Shown here piece after piece: positions 48,148 through 57,556 of a stretch of DNA of 64,000 nucleotides. The notes beneath the pieces were generated by a model. That model saw only the letters and a list, made by a program, of their open reading frames with translations, ran no database searches and was not told the DNA's origin. The stretch comes from Culex pipiens pallens. Its lineage: Eukaryota > Arthropoda > Insecta > Diptera > Culicidae. The number at the start of each line of letters is the position of its first letter. Positions within the stretch are counted from its first letter, which is position 1. The stretch covers positions 126,603,605 through 126,667,604 of the forward strand of contig NC_068939.1 in assembly GCF_016801865.2 (NCBI RefSeq). The letters are read 5' to 3'. Both the position numbers and the translations under genes were made by a program.

Positions 48148-48639
48148 AGTGTTTAATAGTCATCAACCAGCCACCAAGAGAGTTCCATTTGGTGAACAAC
48201 CCATCAACCACCGAAGGACAGGGGGACAATTTACACGCCAGTTTTTTATTCCAGCCATCGTTCCAAAACTTGAGGGGACAAACCTTATCCCTTAACCGTG
48301 TCAATAATATGATTTGAGGTTAGGATTTTGGAAACTTAATCTTTTTATTTATATTGTTTGAAGTTTATTAAAAGAAATTCGGATTTTAGTAGATCTAGTC
48401 TGCACGTTTTTCTAATTGAAAAAGTCAGCTTAAAAAATTCTTAATTAAAAAAAACATTCAAGGCATTTGAGGGTTAAGTTTTTCTTGCATAAATTATGAA
48501 TCAATCATCGAATTAACGACACATGTTTAGGTAATACGTACCTGCACTAATGTGAAGATAAAAGTAAAGAAAAATTGAGAAAAGAAAAAAAAAACAAACG
48601 AACATCAAATCCACCTCATCCGTCACGGTTCGAAAAGTA
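48148..48639. other. Unique DNA between two elements
   Basis: No gene or RNA gene recognised. Confidence 0.4.
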
Positions 48640-49585
48640 GGGGAGAGTGGGGAGACTTGATCCCCGGGGAGACTTGATCCCAAGCCTGTATCTCGTCAGC
48701 ATGTGGGTAAAACAATTAGCTTTGTTCTAGAAAGTTGTGCGAAATTGACTAAAACTCATTGTAGAAAACAAAGAAAAAAATTAAAAAATGTTTGGATTGA
48801 GTTACACACATTTTTCTAAGAAGTGCTGCAAAAAACTTCCAAGAGATCTTTTTTCTTTGTTTTGATAAGTATAGAAAACACTCAAAAATTATTCAAAAAA
48901 ATATTTTTTATACATGAATTGTTTGATAAACATATCAACTCCAAAACCCTTACGCATTTGACGTTAAATTTATCGTCATACTATTTTTACAATCAATTGT
49001 TTAAAAAAGTGCGTTAAGGGAGACTTGATCCCTGCATTTTTACAGTCACTGGAATCAGCCCCAAGATTAAAAAAATTGGCTGGGTTTTCGTACATAGTTT
49101 CCTTTAGTATAGTTATACATAACTTAGTGCAGTTTGAACCATTTTTCAAAAGTTTTGTAAACAAAAACTACCAGCTTTTGTAAACATGCTCAATTTAGGT
49201 CTAAAAAAGAAAATTTTAAGTTTTTAAATATTTTACATGCTAAACTTGTTATATTTTGAACACAAACGTACAGGTTTAATGTGAAATTGCTGTATCTTAT
49301 AGAAAATTAAAAGTTTGGATGAATAAAAAACATTTTGCTTAAGATTTCTTCAAAATGTTGAAAGGGGGATCAAATTACCCCCAACATTTAGAAAATGCCG
49401 GTTTAAAATATTTTTAAAAAAAGCTTGGCATTATTCGAATAGTTTATCTGATGAAATACCCTTATCAGCCAAACATAGTTGAATGTTTAAGCTTTCAATT
49501 CATGCAAAAAGATCATAGTTTTGTGAGAAATTGACAGAGTTATGTGCGATACAAAAAAAGGGGATCAAGTCTCCCCACTCTCCCC
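48640..49585. mobile_element. TA-type MITE with 26-bp perfect tips
   Basis: GGGGAGAGTGGGGAGACTTG then ATCCCC at 48640 is perfectly inverted at 49585, with TA on both sides (48638-48639, 49586-49587). The tip motif GGGAGACTTGATCCC recurs inside at 48668 and 49019. Architecture parallels the element at 44581, though tip sequences differ after GGGGAGAG. No transposase. Confidence 0.9.
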
Positions 49586-49587
49586 TA

Positions 49588-52576
49588 CTGTTCGTTAAAG
49601 GCAGCCCCGAGTCGAGCCAGATCTTAAGCGAGGAGTGTTGTACAACATCGAGATGTCAACCTTGCATGCGAGGCTTGAACCATAAGCCTACGACAAGTCA
49701 CGTGCGCGCGGTAGCCTAAACAAACCTCCTCCTACCCTTCCCTTTTGGAGATTGAATGTTTGAGCAAAGGGAATCAACCTTAAGTTGGTTGTCATCATAC
49801 TTAAAGGTGAAATTACTATCAAAATTCTTTAAAAATAAGAAAAATCCTAGATTTTAACTAAATTCAAATTTAGAAAAAAATTATAAAATTTATATTACTA
49901 AAAAGTTAACCCAAAATTTTACCCCTTTACCCTAGCATAACCCAACATAACCAAAATGTAGGGTGCATCGAACGGGGTCCATCGCGCGTCAGGCCTGGTT
50001 TAGGATTAGGCTTTGCGGTCGGTGAAATCTCAACCATATTTGACTACTCTATTGGAGTTTGTGCGCGAACGGCTACTGGTTTTTAGCCTAAGATTTCCAA
50101 ATAATAGCAACAGCTGATTATAAGCCAACACAAATTTGCGTCGAGAGTTGTTTGGTAAATCATTCAAAACTGTTTATTCTGAGTCGGATTTGTTTGCGCT
50201 TGACATGGTGTGCAGGGGTTAAGATTTAAAGTTATGGCTTTCGGATATTTTAAAAAAACAACAACATAAATCATTAAGTACACATTAACCACCTGTATTC
50301 TGATGTTTAGGGTCATATTAGGAAACATTTAGCGATATTTTTTCTAATAATGGCGTTTGTAGTATCACATCGTAGCTAAGCTCTAGTTGTTCCTGGGAAA
50401 CGGAACGATTTTGCAACGTAAAAAAGTGTAACACTGGTGCTGTTTGTGACAACGAAGATGTTTTATACAACTTGCATAACACCCTCGTTGCTACGCTTGT
50501 ACTACTGCAGATATCTTATTGGTGATTTAAAGTGTGTTGAACATGACGACAGTTTATTTATCAAATCATGTTTTGGTTATGGTTGAGATTGAATAACGAT
50601 TTGTAATGTATGTCTGGGTTCTTCAATCATGATTAATGATTATAATTCGATCACAAAAAAAAATTAAATATAAATTTCTCAAACTCTGTTGGTTCCAATT
50701 TTATGAATCATTTTTTAAAAACACAAATGATCGCTTGTAACGAAGAAAAAAAATCCCTCAAATTATTTTGGAATGATTTGTAAATAGCAATGAATAAGAA
50801 ATGCCCTTAAAAAAGTTTTTGCCATCTGTGCTTCATCTCTCCATTATGTAATTATTACAGATTTTACCTGTGGGTAATGCAATTACTCAAGTTATAATTA
50901 AACAAAATTGTACGATCAAAAATGTTAAAGAACGTTGCAAAACATTTAAAAAGTTGGTTGGTACTTGTATTGCTGCAAAAAGTTACATGATATTTTACAT
51001 TTTGTTGCTAAACACTTCCAATACGTTATAATATTTTAAATGGTTTGATTTCAAGTGCTCCACCAATATAAAAAATAATAGTAATAAGCAAAAATATAAT
51101 TCTACATCTGCGATGCTTATAAAAAAAATGTTATTGTGAGCATAAAGGTAGCCCGACTTTGAAGGTTACATTATTTTACATCGTCATACGCAAAAATCGG
51201 CCAAAATTCGGGTTCGGAATCTGATACAACAAAGTTTTATGAAATTATGAATTGAAAAATTCATAGATTTTTTTAGATTTATCAGTTCACACGGTGATGA
51301 AATTTGAATTCAAGATGGTGATAAATTCTTTTAAAATCATAAAATTCTTCAAGATTTTTATTTATTTTTTACAAGTCGTGCAAGTCGTGAGCACTCTGTA
51401 AAATTTGTAAACTTTTGTAAAATACGACACAGTTTTGTAATTGATCGAAACAATTCCTTAACAATTTATGCTATTCCATGGGTCATATCAGCAAAGTGTA
51501 CTGATTTTTGCTCACCAAGATTTGGTAGCCTTAGCTTAGAAAAAAAATGCAACACGGAAAAATAATTTCATGTTTTTTTTCTATTTCACTTCTTATTGCT
51601 ACAAGTTAAATTTCCAACGTAAAAAAATATGTTTAAAGGGAGAACAATCTCATGCGCCAGAGTTTAGGATGGTGCAACATTTGGTACTAAAATATGATTC
51701 TTATAAGTAAAAAAATAATGTAAATTACAATTTTAAGTTAAAAGATTTTTTAGCTTTATTTTTCGAATATATTTGCAATTAAAAAAAATTCATCATGGAA
51801 AAGAACCCCTCCAAATAATACGATCATAGAGCTGAGAAAATTTCATACAATTTTCTTTTATTAACTTATTTTTTCTACTTGTTTCGATATTTGTCTTTAA
51901 GCCTTGTATTTCAGAACAGTCAAAACAATATATACACCATTTTTAAATGTTAGGGTGATCATAAAATAAAATTTCATAATATTTTCAATTCATTTCTCGG
52001 ATTTGTTTTCAAAAGGACGTAAGAGCCATTGGTAAACGAAGCCCTTTTTGCATAGGTGTTCGACCTTCTAACGATAAACCAATTTCAAAAATATTTGAGA
52101 TTGTTCATCTACACGTCCTTCAAGTGCCCTTAATTAAAAATAAATGAAATTTTGTTTCAATTTTGCGAAAAACGAAAATCAGTGTTGGAGGTCACGGTGG
52201 CTCTTACAGCTTTTTGAAAACTCACCCAAGATTTGAAACATAACCAATAGTGGAAGAGCATTTATTTTCATCGAGGACCTAATGTTGGCATATCAGCACT
52301 TTTGCGTTCAATTATTCTGCAATTGTCTTCTACAATCGTTTTGATTTGAAATCAAATCATGTGTTATGTAATGATAAGTTAGCAAGAAGGATTATCTCTC
52401 AAGTTTTGCCGAACAAGTTTTTCCAACAGTGGAAATCCGTGAATTGGATTGAATAAACCTTTCCGAGATATCGTCGTCGAAAAAATGAAGGCTAATTACG
52501 TGACTCTGAGAAAAGCTCATTTATCACAAATTCAAACTTTAAGAGGCTGTATTTCAGCAAACAATATGTTTAATAA
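49588..52576. other. AT-rich intergenic DNA, no gene recognised
   Basis: 49920-50230 is more balanced in composition and may be an old repeat remnant. The rest is AT-rich with no long frame, no RNA gene and no repeat with definable ends. 51181-51203 resembles the left edge of the 41178 MITE (CGCAAAAATCGGCCAAAAT). Confidence 0.4.
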
Positions 52577-52599
52577 TAGAAAATTGCAGAAAAAATAGG

Positions 52600-53277
52600 G
52601 AGCGGCTATAGCTGACTGGTTACGGTGTTCGCTTTGTAAGCGAATGGTTCTGGGTTCGATGCCCATCTACTCCCAACGAGAAAGTTAAGAACACAGAAAT
52701 TTGAAATGATGAATATGAACGAAAAATCAAAGTCGCTCGAGGCGGGGTTCGATCCTCCGTCCTTTGGATTGGTAAGCAAAAATGCTAACCACTAGGCCAT
52801 GGCGACTTGATGAGCGTGGACTGGAATTAGGAATACTGTTACAGAGAGCGAGTTGTGGCGCTATAACCACGGCAAATAGTGTCCAGGGCATTCGTGGAAA
52901 TACAATGTCCCATCCCAGAGGGTCCGGGAGTACCAAACCTTCTTAGCATGGTGCTCCCAACGAATACAACCAAATCTTGGAGTGTATGGTGGTGTGTCCC
53001 CACGCTTCTTCCTCCCCTGTCGATTCAGAATTGTGTTGTTGTTCGAACACTCAGTGCTCAAACTCAACCCAATTACGAATCATCTCTGCGATACGGCTTT
53101 ACGCAGTAGGCCTGGCCGCTTTAACGCTTGTGATGTTTCAATGCATTCTAATGCAATGGCGCACTACAAATGTTAATAAATGACAAGAAGAGTGCTAGGC
53201 GTCATCTAACCTAAGGCACTCTCCAGGATCCCTTCGAAAGATTGGCTGCGCTAGGGTCTGATTAGATTAAATTAGAT
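52600..53277 (+). mobile_element. Retroposon with two opposed tRNA-like modules (copy B)
   Basis: Starts with the same head as copy A: plus-strand tRNA-like module (AGCTGACTGGTTACGG; GGTTCGATGCCC at 52654-52665) and an opposite-strand module at about 52745-52808. Shared sequence runs to about 52842 (GGAATTAGGAATACTGTT). After that the body is unrelated to copy A and ends in GATTAGATTAAATTAGATTA. A near-identical direct repeat (TAGAAAATTGCA, A/G, AAAAAA) at 52577-52595 and 53278-53296 looks like the target duplication. Confidence 0.8.
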
Positions 53278-53296
53278 TAGAAAATTGCAAAAAAAA

Positions 53297-53777
53297 ATCA
53301 CAGCTCTTTGAATATTTTTATTACAGAGGTTCTCTTCGTTCATGACTCATTTTCTGATTGCAAAAACTGAAAATGACGTAAAAAAATAAATAAATCAGGG
53401 ATGCCTTTAGATTCACAACGGTAAAACTTATCAAAAGGGATATTAAGTAATTTAAGATTCGAACTTTTATTTTACATATAAATTAGTATGAGCATATGCA
53501 CGATATTTTTCAAAAATCCTATTTTTAATAGAAGATCATAACTTTCGTATCAGATTTCACATCAACCATAATTGAAAGACAAAAGATGCCTTATTAAGTT
53601 CCCTAACCTTCAACTTTGCCGAAGACACCAAAGTGATCAGAAAATTCGTTCTAAAGATTCAGATTTTCAAATATTCTCATGCCAATTTTCTATGACCATC
53701 CCACAAAAGTGTATAGAAAACTTAAGGCTCATAGAGATATCCACACGCGAGAGTGTGTTAGTTTGTAACAAAATTTA
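53297..53777. other. AT-rich DNA with a dispersed-repeat fragment
   Basis: 53598-53640 (CTTTGCCGAAGACACCAAA) is shared with 29422-29450, so a dispersed repeat family is represented twice. Ends not definable. No gene. Confidence 0.5.
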
Positions 53778-53912
53778 CACGCAGACATAGGCAAATCGAG
53801 TAGAATGATTCGTCTGTCAAAATCAGCTGTGTCCTTTGTTATACCACGAGCACGTGGTAAACAACTGGTTTTTACAGACGATTGATCTACTCGATTTGCT
53901 ATGTCTGCGTAA
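53778..53912. mobile_element. ~135-bp palindromic MITE
   Basis: Arms ACGCAGACATAG.CAAATCGAGTAGA and complement meet at a perfect central palindrome TACCACGAGCACGTGGTA-like core (53842-53859). Could form a single long hairpin. No frame. Confidence 0.8.
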
Positions 53913-54566
53913 AAAATTGTAAACAAAATCAGCTGCTTGGAATTCAGCCAATCACAATCGTTCAAAACCAAAACAATACTTCAAATACAAATACTAACAC
54001 AGAATGATGGAGTGCGTGAGAGAAACCTTGGAGATCTCTATTCTGGCAAAGGGAATTCATAGAAAAGAAAAGCTGAATTACGAAAAATATACTTGTGTAA
54101 TTAAAGATTGCATATTGATTTTGAGAATCCCTCAAACCAAACACTGATTTGATGTGACGCGTGTTGGATTGAAGCGTTTGCAATGCTTGAATTCAATAGT
54201 ATTTATATATTTTACCGAAACTGATTACCAAAAAAAAAAAACGTTTTTGTACTGGATCTGGATCTGGACACACGCTCGATCAAATTTTTGTACGGCGAGT
54301 GGCATGCTATCCCAAACATGAGAGTAAAGTTGTTCTTTTGACCAAACTTCAAATTTGAAACAAATATAACTATAACCAATCCAATCACCCTTCTCATTCT
54401 AATGAAAACCTAAATTGAGTGTGATCAGGGTGACCTTCTTGTTCACATCTTAAGTTTAAACATATTAAACTGGTAAAACTAATTCGGTCATCCTCCAACC
54501 TTTCCGATCAGATCTATCGTTTCAATTGACTAAACATCTTTCGGAACTGCTCAGCTCCCTCATCCC
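53913..54566. other. Region 3' of the MINDY-like gene
   Basis: Unique AT-rich sequence, downstream of the gene on the minus strand. I see no clear AATAAA on the minus strand close to the stop codon, so the 3' end of the transcript is not placed. Confidence 0.4.
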
Positions 54567-56104
54567 TTAAAAGTTCAACGACGCCGGCAGCGGCCCGTGA
54601 TAAGTCAACTTAGCCTCCATCCACTTGGTATGAATCAACCGCTCCAGCGGAGTCGACACCATGTCACTCTGCTTACGCTCTCCGTCCCCATCCCCATCAT
54701 CAGCCCCGTCCTCCTGCTGGCGGTTATCGACGGTCATCGAGATGTAACATCCGGCACAGGTGTAGTAGTGCAGCTCGAAGCGCTTCTCGGCATGGTAGTT
54801 CCGCAGCAACTCCCGGTTGGAATTAAACAGCACTCCGTAGTGGCCGCAGCAACAGCTCACCCAAACGGGCGTGGCTGGAGTTTTGAGCCGACTTCCGGGC
54901 TGTCGCGAGGCCGATCGCATCGCTTCGTTTTCCCCTTCCCAAACCAGAAGGCCGATCGATCCGCGGCCAAGAATTCCAAACTGGGGCAAGGCCTACAGAA
55001 CACACGAGAGCAAAGTTACGGCACAGAACAGTGTAATCGAGTTGTACTAGGTTGAACGCAAGTTTGCGCTTTGCATGCAAGTTACTGCTTTGCATGCGAT
55101 GTTGAATGCAAATAATTTGAACGGAATCCCCAGCGAATCATCAACCGAACAGATGCAATGCGGCTCCATGGAATTCTATACCCTGACTTACGGCCAGCGG
55201 CACTTCGTTGGAGGTTCACAAATCGTAGTTATTCCGAAAGAAGCCGTATCGCTCGTGTTTACGGTCGTAGATTCTGCAATACTCACGTAGTGGTCCTCGT
55301 CGCCGACGTAAACGACGCCGTTGTGCAGGTACGGCGTGGCACGGCCAGTTAGCATCAAAGTGACTATATTCAATGAGCCTTCCTCGTACGGACCCATCAA
55401 ATGTGCTCCCTTTGGTGCGTCCAGATCGTTTCGCAGATTCTCCATGCCACGCGTGACCACGGCGCTGTACAGCAACAGCAGTGCACCCGGACCGGGGTTC
55501 TCCGTGAACTAGGAAAGATGAAGCAGGGTTAGAACAGATCTCTTCAGCAAATCGAACGAATCACTCACGTAGGGCAGGTACCGCTTCATGAAGATCTGCA
55601 TCTCGTCCAGCTTGGTAAACTCGAAGAAGAACAGCTTCTCGGTGACGTTGTCCTGGAAATAGGCGTGGCTGTGCGGAATCAGCGAATTCTCCCCGGGCAG
55701 AACAATCAGTGCCTTGGTCTTCTCACCAATGTTCCACAGAATGTCCGAGATTGCCAGATACAGAGCCTGTGCCTGTTCCGCCTCGGTGGGCTTTAGCAAC
55801 TCCTCCATCACGACAGACTTATCTCTAGGCTTACAATCGAATATAAAATACTTGATGATGAAGGCCTGCAGCACCGATTGCATGCCGCGGGTCGCGTTTC
55901 GAGGTGTCCGCAGCCCGTACGGGTACTCCTGAAAGAAAACGGCGTTACATTGGGGAATGGGGGTAAATGGGGAAACCGATTCAGCTCAGAAGTGCGCCGA
56001 TTACGGTTGCGTACTCCACTAGCGGCACCATAGTTTATCCCGGTGCGGGTCCATTCGCCCCGGGGTGGACTGGCTGCCGAGCCGAATACTGTTTGGCGAA
56101 GTTC
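54567..56104 (-). CDS. MINDY-3/4 family deubiquitinase-like protein, C-terminal exons; catalytic Cys replaced
   Basis: Four exons on the minus strand, all joined in phase 0: 56104-56015, 55928-55569, 55508-55287 and 54992-54567 (stop TAA at 54567-54569), giving 365 residues. Introns of 86, 60 and 294 bp have GT and AG ends. The protein aligns along its length with the catalytic domain of MINDY-3/MINDY-4 (FAM188), enzymes that cleave Lys48-linked ubiquitin chains: LRQTVFGS at the start, LLLLYSAVVTRG and VTLMLTGRATPYLHN in the third exon, VSCCCGHYGVLFN and ERLIHTKW near the end. The catalytic His is kept (His275), but the position of the catalytic Cys of the GGPCG motif reads NATRG, with Arg44 instead. 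The human MINDY-4B paralogue is likewise described as inactive. An acidic Asp/Gly insert lies near residues 318-330. N-terminal exons are not in the window; the first exon here begins at an acceptor (CCACCCAACAG). Activity is probably lost, though this is inferred. Confidence 0.85.
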
Positions 56105-56259
56105 CTGTTGGGTGGAAAAGGGATTTAACATTATTTAGAAATGTCAACTTTCATTACCAGCATCAAAAACCGTGATACCCATATTGGATCGGCATGAAAA
56201 TTTACATTTAATATATATTGGCATCACCCTGAAGTGGCCGGTGTCCTCAGGGATGTTAT

Positions 56260-56419
56260 GGGAGCCTTCTTTTATTACGTAACGCTGATGAGAGGGAAGG
56301 GGGCGGAGGCCGTGTTACGCTCCATACATTTTTTTTTTTGCATGGACATTTTGTTACGAAGGGGGCGGAGGGGGTCCAAAAATCCATATTTTTGCGTTAC
56401 GTAATAAAAACACGCATCC
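56260..56419. mobile_element. Palindromic MITE, tandem copy 1
   Basis: 160 bp with tips GGGAGCCTTCTTTTATTACG and the near-complement of GCGTTACGTAATAAAAACAC. TAT lies on both sides (56257-56259, 56420-56422). The interior has G-rich GGGGGCGGAGG segments. Confidence 0.85.
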
Positions 56420-56422
56420 TAT

Positions 56423-56583
56423 GGGAGCGTTCTTTTATTACGTAACGCAGTAGGGGGGGGAGGGGTGGTCGGAGGCCGTGTTACGCTCCATACAAAAATT
56501 TTAAAATTTGTATGGAAATTTTGTTACGAGGGGGGGGGTCTAAAAGTCCGATTTTTCGCGTTACGTAATAAAAGAACGCTTCC
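56423..56583. mobile_element. Palindromic MITE, tandem copy 2
   Basis: 161 bp, tips GGGAGCGTTCTTTTATTACG and the complement of ACGTAATAAAAGAACGCTTCC in near-perfect match. TAT lies on both sides (56420-56422 and 56584-56586), sharing the central TAT with copy 1. Tips are better preserved than in copy 1. Confidence 0.85.
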
Positions 56584-56825
56584 TATGTCGGGAGACAATT
56601 ATCGATTCAATATGGGATTCAATATGGGTTTTTATACTGGTCATGACAATTGACATTTCAACATATTGCCTCTGGCATAACCTGGTATCTCTGGAACCAG
56701 TTTCCGTTGGTTGGTCACTTTTTCGTTTGACACTTTTTTATTTGGTTGGTCTAAGTCAAACTAAAAAGTGACGAACTGTCACTTTTTACACGGCGCTTAC
56801 GCACACTATAAAAACAAACGTTTGG

Positions 56826-57070
<245 letters not shown>

Positions 57071-57088
57071 GGTCGGAATCTGCTACCA

Positions 57089-57160
57089 GACACCTGAGAA
57101 TTCATTCCTCAGGTAGTGTGGGGTTGGGAAAACAAAAAAAGAGTTTTCCCGACCCACTAA
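57089..57160 (-). promoter_or_regulatory. Two hairpins at the 3' end of the retrotransposon RNA
   Basis: ACCTGAG and CTCAGGT (57088-57113) form a 7-bp stem. Next to it, GTGGGGTTGGGAAAAC and GTTTTCCCGACCCAC (57118-57157) form a roughly 15-bp stem with a loop of A residues. Structured 3' ends are used by several R1/R2-type reverse transcriptases to recognise their own RNA; a role here is inferred. Confidence 0.55.
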
Positions 57161-57380
57161 ACCAGTCCTTGAACGCCGTGCCCTTGTCCCCCCGGGACCA
57201 CCTTTCGGTATAACTTCGGGGGGAGGCGTTGCATTTTCTGCACTAGTCTACTTACAGGATCCATGCCGGGTGCTAGAACCATTTCCTGTCCTACATACAT
57301 ATGAGTCCATGCGAGGGTTTAACCGCGCCCAAGAATCGCGTTGCTTTTGATCGGCTAGTCATATGCAGCCCTCTCCTTGG

Positions 57381-57553
57381 ACCATCGAGACGTGTACCGA
57401 TTTGGTAGAGCCAACCGTCATAACGTGCTCTCCTTCACAGCCACACTCGTGGGTTCTCGACTCCTGTGACCATCGAGACGTGTACCGATTTGGTAGAGCC
57501 GACCATCATAACGTGCTCTCCTTCACAGCCACACTCGTGGGTTTTCGACTAGG
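57381..57553 (-). repeat. Two tandem 88-bp repeats in the retrotransposon 3' leader
   Basis: ACCATCGAGACGTGTACCGA begins at 57381 and again at 57469, the two units differing at only a few positions (for example ccaaccg versus ccgacca). They lie directly after the ORF2 stop. Confidence 0.9.
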
Positions 57554-57556
57554 CTC

